A stretch of DNA of 64,000 bases from Azospirillum sp. TSA2s (GTDB taxonomy: Bacteria > Pseudomonadota > Alphaproteobacteria > Azospirillales > Azospirillaceae). Position numbers and translations under genes: made by a program. The stretch covers positions 863,213 through 927,212 of the forward strand of contig NZ_CP039647.1 in assembly GCF_004923315.1 (NCBI RefSeq), given 5' to 3'. The notes beneath the pieces are model-generated. The model did no database searches and was not told the DNA's origin. It worked only from the letters and a program-made list of their open reading frames with translations. Position 1 is the first letter of the stretch; every line of letters begins with the position of its first letter. This document shows positions 9,470 to 17,928 of this stretch, one piece after another.

Positions 9470-9853
9470 AAAGTGCGCGACGAACCAGACCCACTGATCG
9501 AACAAACCGCTATCCATATGTCGGAGGCTGGCGACACTTGGCCGAAGATTACCCCGTCACTCCGGGAGGGTTGGCGCTATCTCGCTCAGCGTGCCGCCGA
9601 GGTGCTGCGGCCCGGCATAGGGTCGCGCGAGGGTCAGGCGGTGCCGGACGAGCATCTGCTGATCGATGCGCAGATCGTCCTCACCAAGCACAGCGGCAGC
9701 CTCACCAACCGCCGGGCCGACGCGACGATGCGCGAGATCATCGCCCGCGACTGGATCGCCCAACTGCGCCGCAGCGGCTACCAGATCACCTTCGGGCCGG
9801 GCGCGGGCCATCACAGCACGCCAAAGAGCGCAGAGGTTCGCGACGATGCCTGA
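9461..9853 (+). CDS. Hypothetical phage protein with SOS-like box at its start
   Basis: A 130-residue protein beginning MENKVRDEPDPLIEQ. No family is recognised. The middle is helical and charged (SLREGWRYLAQRAAEVL, NRRADATMREIIARDW). There is no Shine-Dalgarno before the ATG at 9461; a second in-frame ATG at 9518 is an alternative. It is the outermost phage gene on the left and is read toward the late operon, opposite to its neighbours on the right. Its 3' end overlaps the next ORF by 8 nt. Possible roles are DNA-damage response or prophage induction, but that rests only on the upstream LexA-like box. Confidence 0.6.
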   Translation: MENKVRDEPDPLIEQTAIHMSEAGDTWPKITPSLREGWRYLAQRAAEVLRPGIGSREGQAVPDEHLLIDAQIVLTKHSGSLTNRRADATMREIIARDWIAQLRRSGYQITFGPGAGHHSTPKSAEVRDDA

Positions 9854-10055
9854 CCACAACGACGCACCCGGCCCGGATCTGACGCACCACCTCTGTCAGG
9901 TCTGCGGGCTGTTCGGCTCCTTCGGATTCGGCTCGTCCACCACGGATGTCCGCTGGTGGTGCGGCCGGCACCGTGAACGCGGGAAGCAGTGGTGGGCCGG
10001 CATGAGGGGCGAAGGCGGGGCGGAGAAGGCCGGGCCGGGGGCGGGGCTGTTCTGA
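9846..10055 (+). CDS. Small zinc-ribbon-like protein
   Basis: 69 residues. It shows C-x2-C (LCQVCGLF) and, 20 residues later, a Trp-Trp-Cys-x2-His group (WWCGRH), compatible with one zinc site. The C-terminus is Gly-rich and basic. The ORF overlaps the end of the preceding gene, which suggests translational coupling. Function unknown. The stretch 10056-10262 holds no gene I can support. Confidence 0.5.
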   Translation: MPDHNDAPGPDLTHHLCQVCGLFGSFGFGSSTTDVRWWCGRHRERGKQWWAGMRGEGGAEKAGPGAGLF

Positions 10056-10262
10056 GGCGCGCCAGTTGCGGCCCAATTGCGGCAGGCCCATCTGTGAGAT
10101 GAGAGAGCGGCGACGCGAATCGACGCGGCAGGAACCCGGAAGCACTCCCTGACCCCGACGGCGCCCTGGCTACGGCTGGGTTGGAGATGACCTCAAAGCG
10201 CCCGCGGCTGGGTCACAGCATGCACCGGCAGGTTGGGACGCCCCGCTCTCTCTATGCCGCCC

Positions 10263-10799
10263 TCACCGCCCCCGCAGCAGCTTGTCCTTAGCGGCCGATC
10301 CGGCCGAGCTGCCCACCCAGTAGCTGACCACCGCCGTCGCCATCGTCGTCAGCGCACCCAGCATCAGCGAAGCGTTCGGGTCAGCCTGCCCCGCCGGCGC
10401 CGACAGGACGCGGTACAGCACTACACCGAAGGTGACCAGCACCACCAGGGACACGGCAGGCGCTCCCCAGGCAATGTTGCTGCCGGTCTTCGCCAGCTCC
10501 ACCGTCTGCGAGCGGGCGTTGGATCGGTCGTCATTGTCGAGGGCCAAGGCGCGCAAGACTTGATCGCCGACGGCCTTCCGGAATGCGGCCAGCTTCTCCG
10601 GATCGGCCTGGAGCGCGTCGGCAGCCTGGCGCGCGGACGCCTCGTCCGTCACGGGGATCCCGATGACCTGCGACGCGACGCTGACGGCGGCATTCGCGAC
10701 GGTGGCAGCAACCTGCCCAGCCGGCTTGTCGCTACCGCCGAAGAGGCTGGTTATGGCGTCCCCCAGCAGGGGGAGGAGAATGGGAAGCAGGGGGAGCAT
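10263..10799 (-). CDS. 3TM-type holin
   Basis: 178 residues. The start at 10799 has GGAGG 6 nt upstream; longer in-frame starts lack this. The N-terminus is hydrophobic (MLPLLPILLPLLGDAITSLF). A polar middle follows, then two membrane segments (GAPAVSLVVLVTFGVVLYRV and ASLMLGALTTMATAVVSYWV) and the signature YWVGSSAGSAAKD. This is the GTA_holin_3TM family (PF11351). It forms the membrane lesion that lets the endolysin reach the cell wall. It follows the endolysin gene, separated by a terminator-like hairpin, so its expression may depend on read-through. Confidence 0.85.
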   Translation of the reverse strand: MLPLLPILLPLLGDAITSLFGGSDKPAGQVAATVANAAVSVASQVIGIPVTDEASARQAADALQADPEKLAAFRKAVGDQVLRALALDNDDRSNARSQTVELAKTGSNIAWGAPAVSLVVLVTFGVVLYRVLSAPAGQADPNASLMLGALTTMATAVVSYWVGSSAGSAAKDKLLRGR

Positions 10800-10820
10800 G
10801 ATGCCTCCTTCGGGCATGAG

Positions 10821-10849
10821 AAAATCCGCCTCGGTAGGCCCTGGCGGAT
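10821..10849 (-). terminator. Intrinsic terminator between endolysin and holin genes
   Basis: On the minus strand a 7-bp stem ATCCGCC/GGCGGAT (10824-10830 with 10843-10849) is followed by TTTT. It lies in the 173-bp gap between the endolysin stop and the holin start. Confidence 0.6.
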
Positions 10850-10972
10850 CAATTCGAATTTGCGGTGGCGCTTCGGCTTTGCTATTTCGGCGATGCCTAG
10901 CCAAGTTGCCGGGTGGGTGTGCGCCGTACATGGCTGGGACCTTTGCGTAATGCCCAGTCTGCGGCGCCGCTC

Positions 10973-11665
10973 TCACCGACCCCACATCGCCTTGGCCGTC
11001 ACCGGTCCGACGACACCGTCCGCCTTCAGGAAGTGTGCCGCCTGCCACACCACCACGGCAGCCTTGGTGACCGGGCCATAGTGGCCGTCTGGGGTGACGC
11101 CGACGATGCGCTGGATGCGGCGGACGCGGTCGGCATCGGAGCCGGCCGGGGCGTGAACGGCTTGCGGCATGGGGTATGGACCATCGACCGGCTGCTGCCA
11201 GCCTTGACCGGTGAACAGTGCGGCCTCAGCGGCGCGGCGCGCCACCAGACCCGGAAGCGTCTTCTTCACCTTTTCGCCCGTCTCCGGATCCTTCACGGTC
11301 GCCTTCACCCATTGCCCGAACTGCCCGGCCGCGCCCGCCACGTCACCAGAGTTCAGCAGGCGCAGGAGGGTGGAGGAGCAGAGGTTGCCGGCGCCCAGGT
11401 TGAAGACGAAGGACGCGAGCGCGCCCCGCTGATCATCGGTCAGCGACACCTTCACATACCGATCGACGTCCGCCGCAGCGTCGGCGAGGTCGACGGCCAG
11501 CAGATGCTCGGCCTGCACCTCGGTGATGGTCTGGCCCAGCCGCACGCCGTCGGTGTGGCCGTAACCGATGGTGGGCACGCCCGCCGGGCAGAGATAGGCG
11601 GTCAGGTAAAGGCCCTCGAAGCGCTTCACCAGCGCGACGGCCGCCACGCACACGGGCTTGGACAT
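10973..11665 (-). CDS. Endolysin, GH24 lysozyme with peptidoglycan-binding domain
   Basis: 230 residues from the ATG at 11665 (GGAG 8 nt upstream); an upstream in-frame ATG at 11701 has no such site. The N-terminal domain carries the GH24 triad spacing E17-x8-C26-x5-T32 in FEGLYLTAYLCPAGVPTIGY, with Cys where T4 lysozyme has Asp. A second region (LTDDQRGALASFVFNLGAG) is also typical. The last 55 residues form a PG_binding_1-type domain (RIQRIVGVTPDGHYGPVT). There is no signal peptide or SAR segment, so a holin must release it. It cleaves host peptidoglycan at lysis. Confidence 0.9.
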   Translation of the reverse strand: MSKPVCVAAVALVKRFEGLYLTAYLCPAGVPTIGYGHTDGVRLGQTITEVQAEHLLAVDLADAAADVDRYVKVSLTDDQRGALASFVFNLGAGNLCSSTLLRLLNSGDVAGAAGQFGQWVKATVKDPETGEKVKKTLPGLVARRAAEAALFTGQGWQQPVDGPYPMPQAVHAPAGSDADRVRRIQRIVGVTPDGHYGPVTKAAVVVWQAAHFLKADGVVGPVTAKAMWGR

Positions 11666-11684
11666 GTCAGACTCCAGGCATGAG

Positions 11685-11709
11685 AAAGGCGCGCCGGACA
11701 TGGCGCGCC
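11685..11709 (-). terminator. Hairpin upstream of the endolysin gene
   Basis: GGCGCGCC occurs twice (11688-11695 and 11702-11709). Each copy is self-complementary, so they form an 8-bp stem with a 6-nt loop. On the minus strand the stem is followed by TTTC. Possible terminator between the large ejection gene and the endolysin gene. Confidence 0.4.
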
Positions 11710-11777
11710 CGCTATGGGAAGAAATGCAAAACCATTGCCCCGATGACGCTTGACCGGGGCCATGCTACAGTTCCGGG

Positions 11778-11933
11778 ATGATCATCAATCTCCTGGCACG
11801 GTTAACGGCCCTTCTGATCATCATCGCCGGCCATGCCGTGTTCGGCGTCGGCTGGACCGCTGGTATCTTCGTCGGGGGGATCGCGATGCTGATCCTGTTC
11901 CGGCTGAAGACGGGCTATTGGTTCGACGCCTGA
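11778..11933 (+). CDS. Small two-helix membrane protein on the opposite strand
   Basis: 51 residues, with two hydrophobic segments: LLARLTALLIIIAGHAVFGV and TAGIFVGGIAMLILF, ending RLKTGYWFDA. It is on the plus strand in the gap upstream of the endolysin gene and overlaps the 3' end of the opposite-strand ejection protein gene by 19 nt. The start has only a weak GGG site. It could be a second lysis membrane protein or an unrelated accessory protein; nothing decides this. Confidence 0.45.
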   Translation: MIINLLARLTALLIIIAGHAVFGVGWTAGIFVGGIAMLILFRLKTGYWFDA

Positions 11934-14356
11934 CCGGTGGGACCGGCAAGAGCCTGTCGGGCCGGTCCGCCACCGAGCAGCAGGCCCAACTCCCCACCGA
12001 TGCCCGGGCCGACGGCGCGGCGCGCAATTTGCGGTGCGGTCCGACCGGCCGCCCACTGCCCCGCCCCGAAGTTGTAGGCCGCCCGCACCACCGGCAGGGC
12101 CAGGAAGCGGGCCGCGGCGTTCTCGCTGGTGAAGATGCTGCCGACCAGCCTCTGGACCATGTTGGAGGCTGCGACCGCGGTGTTGCTGTAATTGTTGCCT
12201 CCGGGCACATCGACCGTCGCCCGGACGGCCACGCGCCGGAACTGGCGCATCAGCAGCTGTTCGTCGGGAGTGAACAGCACGTTCATCACCTCCCGGGGCG
12301 CATTGTCGAAGGCGGTGGCGAACTTCGCGCCCGAGACCGACCGCTCGCCCGTCGGCAGCATGCCGCCCTCCATGCCGCGCGCGAGCCGCAGCCACGCCTC
12401 TTCCCGGACGGCATTCCAGGCCGGACTTTCTGGGCCCAGCACCTCCCGCATGCGGGCGAGGTCGCGCGCCGTGTTCTGGCCGCCGAACAGCTTGGCGGAT
12501 CCGAAGATGGCGTTGGCCGCTTGGTCGGGCGGCACCACCAGTTGCCGGACGCCGCCGCGGAAGTCTTCGGCGGTCAGTTTCTGGATCAGGTCGCCACCCT
12601 TGAACCGGCCGGCGAACTCCCGATTGGTGGCGATGGCGTTGCGGAAGGCGTTGATGGCGCCTTCGTCGCCCTGCAGCAGGGCGTTGTCGGCCGCTTGGCG
12701 CATGAAGTCGTCGAAGGTCGACTTGATCTTGCCGAGCGCGACGCCCTCCTCCGTCCCACGGGCGCCGTAGGCGGCGTTGGTCAGGCGCTTGCGCCAATCG
12801 AACATGGCGCTGATCGGGATGGAGCCGTCGGCAGCATCCGCCCCCATCGCCCCGACCGGCCCGCGGGCGCCTTGGGCGAATCCGTCCAGCTCGGCCAGAA
12901 GCGCCTGAGTCCGCGGCAGACCGGACAGGTTATGGTCGCGGGCGATGCTCTGCATGGTCTGGAAGGCCAGCGTCTGCACGCCGTCGGGCGATAGCGCGGC
13001 GCCGGTCAGATTGCCGGACGATGCCCCAGCCTGCGACATCGGCACCGGCAGACCGGGCTCTGGCGCCCGCCCGGCCATGCGGGCGGCATCATAGGCCTCG
13101 TTCACGGCGCGGCGCTCGGTGTTGCGCATGCCGACCAGGGCGGATTGCGCCACTTCCCCGCCCTGCCCCGACTCCAGCACAGTGGCGTTGCCGCCGGCCA
13201 GCCGGTCCTGGATCGCGCCGGCGTTGGCGCGCAGGGCCTGCTGCTGCTCGGCGGTGAAGTTCCGCAACCGATCCTCCGCGGCCTGCCCGTAGGCGCCCTT
13301 CAGCATCAGGTTCTCGGTCATCTGCTCCGACGGCGACCCCGTGACCTGCCCCTGGCGCAGCGGCACCGGAACCGGCAGCGTCTTCGCCTCGGCAAGAGCC
13401 AGGGCATCGGCCGGGTTGACCGCCTCGTCCGCCATGCGGGCAAACTGCCGGCCGAGGTCGTCGGTGATCTGCGCAGGATCGACGCCGGCGCGGCGCAGCG
13501 CCTCCCGTCCGGCATCGGTCAGTTGACCGGTGGCGGCATCGTAGAGGCGGGGGCGGCGAACCACCGATCGATAGACCGCGCTCAAGGCCGGAGACAGCAA
13601 CTCGCCGGCGCCAGCGACCGCGCCATTCGTCAGTGCGGCGACCGGGCTGATTCCCTGCTGGCTGCCCGCCCCCGTCGCGGCGACATCCTGCGCCACCGAT
13701 CCGGCTGCCCCGCCCAGCGCCGCGCCCACGGCACGGCTGACCAGGCCGAGGCCGGCAGCCGCACCGGCACCGACCCCGACGAATGGCGCGGTCATCAGGC
13801 CGGTCACCATGGCATCGCGGCCGGCTTGTGCCGATAGGCCGGGCGGGTTCAGGTAATACGGTCCCTGCCCGTCGACGCTGGCATAGACGTTGCCATGCTT
13901 GTCGGTTCCGGCGTCGATCTTCGACCCCGGCAACATCGACTTCAGGATATCCAGCTTGCCAGCATCGTCGCGGGCGAGCGCCAGCTTGGCGCCGATCTGA
14001 CCGCCGGGCGTCGACCCCTGGAAAATGCCGAGCCCGTACCAGGGATGGGTCCCGTCGGGCTGGGGCTCAACGATGCGGTTCGCGATCTCATCCGGCAGGC
14101 CGCCGTAATCAAACTCGCGCCGATCGTCGCCGGTCACGAGGTTGATTGCGGCATCCGAGACCGCGCCGGCTGCCGACTTCGCCCGGTCCCACGCCTTCTC
14201 GGTCGGCGTCGCTGCCGACTTCGCATAGAGCGCCTTCAGGTCGTCGTCGGACAGGGACTGGAGCGAAGCGCGAGCATTCCCGACGGCGCTCTGTTGCTGC
14301 TGGGCGGCATGCATCCGGAGGAGATCGTCGTCGGACAGCTTGGATAGGTCGGTCAT
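11915..14356 (-). CDS. Large internal virion or ejection-type protein
   Basis: 813 residues. The N-terminus has two copies of an LSDDDL motif (SKLSDDDLLRMHAA and QSLSDDDLKALYAK). Residues about 185-230 form a long Gly/Ala-rich hydrophobic stretch (TAPFVGVGAGAAAGLGLVSR) of the kind found in membrane-crossing ejection proteins. The rest is helical and Ala-rich. It is the last of three large genes after the tail genes, the usual place for podoviral internal virion proteins. It overlaps the upstream gene by 4 nt. No enzymatic motif was seen. Confidence 0.6.
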   Translation of the reverse strand: MTDLSKLSDDDLLRMHAAQQQQSAVGNARASLQSLSDDDLKALYAKSAATPTEKAWDRAKSAAGAVSDAAINLVTGDDRREFDYGGLPDEIANRIVEPQPDGTHPWYGLGIFQGSTPGGQIGAKLALARDDAGKLDILKSMLPGSKIDAGTDKHGNVYASVDGQGPYYLNPPGLSAQAGRDAMVTGLMTAPFVGVGAGAAAGLGLVSRAVGAALGGAAGSVAQDVAATGAGSQQGISPVAALTNGAVAGAGELLSPALSAVYRSVVRRPRLYDAATGQLTDAGREALRRAGVDPAQITDDLGRQFARMADEAVNPADALALAEAKTLPVPVPLRQGQVTGSPSEQMTENLMLKGAYGQAAEDRLRNFTAEQQQALRANAGAIQDRLAGGNATVLESGQGGEVAQSALVGMRNTERRAVNEAYDAARMAGRAPEPGLPVPMSQAGASSGNLTGAALSPDGVQTLAFQTMQSIARDHNLSGLPRTQALLAELDGFAQGARGPVGAMGADAADGSIPISAMFDWRKRLTNAAYGARGTEEGVALGKIKSTFDDFMRQAADNALLQGDEGAINAFRNAIATNREFAGRFKGGDLIQKLTAEDFRGGVRQLVVPPDQAANAIFGSAKLFGGQNTARDLARMREVLGPESPAWNAVREEAWLRLARGMEGGMLPTGERSVSGAKFATAFDNAPREVMNVLFTPDEQLLMRQFRRVAVRATVDVPGGNNYSNTAVAASNMVQRLVGSIFTSENAAARFLALPVVRAAYNFGAGQWAAGRTAPQIARRAVGPGIGGELGLLLGGGPARQALAGPTGQASNQ

Positions 14357-16374
14357 TTCAGCAGCCCCCTACGGCGCATTTCGGCTTCGACATCGGCCTG
14401 GGACGGCTGGCCGGCGGCGGCCGCGGCGGTGTTGGGCGCGGCCGATGGTCCGGACTTGCCGCCTTGCTGCGGAGTGCCTGCCCTCTGCAGGTCGGACATC
14501 TCCCGTTGCGACAGCGGCGATCCCAACGCCGCCACCTCTTCCGCCACCGACACCGGGTCGACGATTCCGCCGTTCTTCCGCGCGTTCTCCCGGTAGACCC
14601 GCGCCACCTCTGTGTCGTGGGCGTCGAGTCGTTTCATCAGGTCGATGACCTTGCGGTTTCCTTCCAGCGTCGTAGTCAGGCTGGGGATAGCCGCTCGCAG
14701 GATGGCGCGCTCATTCTCGGTGATCTGCCCCTGCCCCTTCATCATGCCGGCGGCGGCAAGCTCCAGCTGTGCGCCGATCGACTTGGCGAGTTCGCCTTCC
14801 GACACGCCCGGCACCACGTTGATCCCCATGCCCTGGAGGATTTGGCCGGCGGCAAGACGGGTATCGGCTCCTGCGCCCGGCCGGAAGCCCTCGATGGCCT
14901 TGCCGAAGTCGTCGTAGAGCGTCTTGTTCCGCTGCGCCGTGCGGGCCGCGGCTTGGGAGGTAGAGAAGGCCTCGGCGGCGTCGTTATAGAGCTTCTCACT
15001 GCCCTTCTTCTCACCGCTCTGCGTCATGTTGATTTCGGTCTTGCCGGCTTTCTTCAGGTCGCGCTGATAGTCGAAGAAGGTTCCTGGATAGCCGCCACGA
15101 ACCGCCGCCTCATAGTCCTTCTGCTCGTTCGTCGCCCTGCCCTCGTCCAGCGGTTCGACCTGCCCGGTCTGCGGGTTGTAGCCCCAGCCGGACACGATGT
15201 TTCCGTTGGCGTCCTGCACCGGCTGGAGCCGACCGCCGGAACGCACACCCTGCCCGGCATAGCGCTGCGGCGCAGCGGCCGGAGCGGGAGATGCGGTCGG
15301 GGCCGCCGGTGCGGCATCCGTCGCCGTGGTGCCGGCGTCGGCGACCTGCACCCGCCCAAACCGCCCGGCGTAGTCCGACAGCTTCGTTCCATTGCTGTCG
15401 GCTGGGTTGTACTGGCCGCCGGTGGTGAGGAACCTTTCCGCCCCCGTCGGGCCACCGAGATGCATCATGGCGAGGATGCCGTCTTTGGTGATCGGCACCC
15501 CGCCGACGGTCTGGCCGATGAACTGATCAAGGCCACGGCCGGCGATCTCCTTCTCCAGACCGGATCGGTAGACGCCGAAGGCCGCATCCTGCGCCGCCTC
15601 GTTGCCGAAGAAGTCCTTGGCGGTCCTCACCTCCGGCATGCCGGGGATGTTGAACTGGCCAAGCCAAGCGTTTTCCTTCGGATCCGAACCGGGGGTGTAG
15701 ACGCCGGCATTCTCCAGCGCGGCTTCGCCGAACTGGTACTTACCGCCGTAGCCCTGCTTGTTGAATCCGCCGATCCGCCCGCCGTTCTCGGACTGCGCCA
15801 GCAGAGAAGCGAAGTCGCCGGCCGCAGCGCGCGGGACCGTCGTCGTTCCGACAGTTGCGGGCGCCTCCGGGGCGGCAGTACCTCCCATCGGCCCGCCGCC
15901 AATTACCGTCCCGTCCATCAGCCGCAACCCCGACCCCATCGACCGCTTCAGGTATTCCTTCGCGGCGTCGGGGTTCTGCATGATCAGCGTCCGCTGGGCA
16001 TCGCTCAGCGACTTATCGCCAGCAAGTGCGCGCCGCAGCGTCTGGCGGTCCGTCGCCTTCTGCCCGGCGTCGCTGACCTGCTGTTGGAGCATGTAGCGCT
16101 TCAGCGCCTTGGTGCCGGCGTCTTCCTGGCCCTGGAGCGCGGATGCGCCGGCCTCACCCAGCGCGCCAGCGAAGGACGGATTCTTCGACGCCATCAGACC
16201 CAGGCCCAGCTTCAGCAGAAGATCGTACGGCCGGGACGCCTGCTCCTCCTTCATCAGCTGCGCCATGGCGGTTGCCGGGTCGTCCGGGGTGGCGCTGGGC
16301 ATGTTGGCGGCCGGCGGCGTGCTGGGCTGGCCGCCGGCGCCGAACAGGCTGGAAAGCATGTCTCCGAGGCTCAT
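14353..16374 (-). CDS. Virion protein with lysozyme-like domain
   Basis: 673 residues. Residues about 190-330 look like a phage-associated muramidase or transglycosylase domain: LLAQSENGGRIGGFNKQGYG, GKYQFGEAALENAGVY, DFFGNEAAQDAAF and ILAMMHLGGPTGAERFL. The Glu in SENGG is the likely catalytic residue. An N-terminal helical part and a long C-terminal helical part flank it, with an Ala/Pro-rich linker (about 350-380). Such proteins open the cell wall for DNA entry in podoviruses. The gene overlaps its downstream neighbour by 4 nt. Confidence 0.65.
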   Translation of the reverse strand: MSLGDMLSSLFGAGGQPSTPPAANMPSATPDDPATAMAQLMKEEQASRPYDLLLKLGLGLMASKNPSFAGALGEAGASALQGQEDAGTKALKRYMLQQQVSDAGQKATDRQTLRRALAGDKSLSDAQRTLIMQNPDAAKEYLKRSMGSGLRLMDGTVIGGGPMGGTAAPEAPATVGTTTVPRAAAGDFASLLAQSENGGRIGGFNKQGYGGKYQFGEAALENAGVYTPGSDPKENAWLGQFNIPGMPEVRTAKDFFGNEAAQDAAFGVYRSGLEKEIAGRGLDQFIGQTVGGVPITKDGILAMMHLGGPTGAERFLTTGGQYNPADSNGTKLSDYAGRFGRVQVADAGTTATDAAPAAPTASPAPAAAPQRYAGQGVRSGGRLQPVQDANGNIVSGWGYNPQTGQVEPLDEGRATNEQKDYEAAVRGGYPGTFFDYQRDLKKAGKTEINMTQSGEKKGSEKLYNDAAEAFSTSQAAARTAQRNKTLYDDFGKAIEGFRPGAGADTRLAAGQILQGMGINVVPGVSEGELAKSIGAQLELAAAGMMKGQGQITENERAILRAAIPSLTTTLEGNRKVIDLMKRLDAHDTEVARVYRENARKNGGIVDPVSVAEEVAALGSPLSQREMSDLQRAGTPQQGGKSGPSAAPNTAAAAAGQPSQADVEAEMRRRGLLK

Positions 16375-16377
16375 GAT

Positions 16378-17484
16378 TTAGCTCCCCCAAAAGCCGAAGC
16401 CGTTTTTGCCGCCGATGCCGGCCAATGCCGCCAACATGCCGATGCCCTGTGTCGCGGAACTGCTGGTCGGCTGCTGCGACGTGCTGCTCTGCGAATAGGG
16501 CTGGCCGGTGATGGCGCTCTGCCGGACCTGCAGCATCCGGAGCGGCCAGTCCCGCGCATCCTGGAACTGCTGATAGGCGAAGTCGTTGTTCTGCTGCTGG
16601 AGTCCGCGATCCAGGCCGCCATACGCCATCAGTGCCTGCAGCAGGTCGTAGTTGCCGGTGCGCTGCGTCTCGCCAAGCCCGGCAAGCGCGCTGCCGCCGG
16701 AGGACGCCGCCGCCCGGTCCTTGTTGAACTGGTCAGCCTGCATGCCCTGCGTCGAGAGCTGGAGGCGCGACAGCAGGTCGCCGACCTGGGTTGCCCGGCC
16801 GGCGTCGTTGGCGAACAGGTTGGCGAGCGTCGAGCCGGACTGCAGGGCGCGCGCCTGGTCGGTGTTGAACTGGTTCCGCGCGCTCTCATAGGCCTGCGCC
16901 TGCTGCAGACCGATGTTGCGCAGTACGGAGTCGTTGTTCTCCGATTCCAGCAGCGCCGCCCGACTGCCGCCAAACGCCTTCGCCGCGGTTGCCTTGGCTC
17001 GGATGGCGTTGTTGGTGATGTCGCCCTGGCGCCTGATCTCGTTGCCGACGGCGTCCATGTAGGGGTTCATGTAGGCGGTCGCGGCGGCCTGGTCGAAGGG
17101 GTTCGCCGCCGCGCCGATGACCTGCTGGAACTCCACCGGTGTCCGTTCCGCGCCCGACATGATGCCTTGCAGGATCGACCCCGAGGGGCCGAAGGTGCCG
17201 CCATAGGGCGTCATGCCGGCCGTGATGGCGCTGGTCGCCGCCCCAAGGTTCGGGTTCGTCATGCTGCCGTCGCGCAACATGCCACCCGCCGCCTGCTCGT
17301 CCTGCGACATGCCGGCATAGCGCTGCCCGCCATACATCGGGTATTGCCCGATCTGGCTCGGCCATTGGCCGGCGGCGATCTGGTTGGCCATGTCGATGTT
17401 GCCGAAGACTTGATTTTCGATCTGCGGCGGGAGCTGCGTCTGGCTGGTGACAGTCTGGCTGCCGGAACTGAAGAGACCGCCCAT
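16378..17484 (-). CDS. Ejection or internal virion protein
   Basis: 368 residues. It contains the run FQQVIGAAANPFD, YMNPYMDAVGNEI and AKAFGGSRAALLESEN, which I recognise from a conserved podoviral structural protein placed among internal virion proteins. The middle is Gln/Ala-rich and probably helical, and the C-terminus is low in complexity (SSTSQQPTSSS). The start at 17484 lies 3 nt after the stop of the upstream GNAT gene, so the genes are likely co-translated. Confidence 0.55.
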   Translation of the reverse strand: MGGLFSSGSQTVTSQTQLPPQIENQVFGNIDMANQIAAGQWPSQIGQYPMYGGQRYAGMSQDEQAAGGMLRDGSMTNPNLGAATSAITAGMTPYGGTFGPSGSILQGIMSGAERTPVEFQQVIGAAANPFDQAAATAYMNPYMDAVGNEIRRQGDITNNAIRAKATAAKAFGGSRAALLESENNDSVLRNIGLQQAQAYESARNQFNTDQARALQSGSTLANLFANDAGRATQVGDLLSRLQLSTQGMQADQFNKDRAAASSGGSALAGLGETQRTGNYDLLQALMAYGGLDRGLQQQNNDFAYQQFQDARDWPLRMLQVRQSAITGQPYSQSSTSQQPTSSSATQGIGMLAALAGIGGKNGFGFWGS

Positions 17485-17487
17485 GGA

Positions 17488-17928
17488 TCAAGCCTCCTGA
17501 AAGAACCAGACGCCGACCGGCTCCAGGCCGAGACGCTGGTAAAATTGCGCCTTGCGGTCGATCTCGACCCGGTTGAACAGCCCCAGCACCAGCGGGGCGC
17601 CAAGGCGCTTCGCCATGGCCCGCGCCTCGCCGATCAGCAACGCCGCCGCGCGCGTCTTGCGGGCGTCGGGGTGGACAAAAGTCCAAACGTCGGTCAGGAA
17701 ACGATCCTGGCTGTACCACCAGGAATCGGCCGTCAGTCCGACCGAGCCGACGATGGCACCGTCCAGTTCAGCGACGAACACCGCGCCGCTGGTCAGGACA
17801 TGGCTGATCATGCCGACGGCCTTGGGCTCGTCGAGGCGGCCGATCCCGACCTCGGCGTGCATGACGCGCAGCAGGCCGATCAGCGCCGGCAGATCGACGT
17901 CAGTGGCGTCGCGGATGGTGATCGTCAT
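17488..17928 (-). CDS. GNAT-family acetyltransferase
   Basis: 146 residues with a GNAT fold order: N-terminal MTITIRDATDVDLPALIGLL, the beta4 strand AVFVAELDGAIVGSVGL, then WTFVHPDARKTRAAALLIGE, which fits motif A for acetyl-CoA binding (R-x-x-x-A/G-x-A), and the C-terminal QFYQRLGLEP. The substrate is unknown. It sits among tail and ejection genes and overlaps the upstream gene by 4 nt, so it is made late and may modify a virion or host protein. Confidence 0.8.
   Translation of the reverse strand: MTITIRDATDVDLPALIGLLRVMHAEVGIGRLDEPKAVGMISHVLTSGAVFVAELDGAIVGSVGLTADSWWYSQDRFLTDVWTFVHPDARKTRAAALLIGEARAMAKRLGAPLVLGLFNRVEIDRKAQFYQRLGLEPVGVWFFQEA

Noticed and set aside
10056..10262. Possible gene in the gap before the holin gene
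   Set aside because: Only short shadows; the hairpins are weak and no ribosome site fits.
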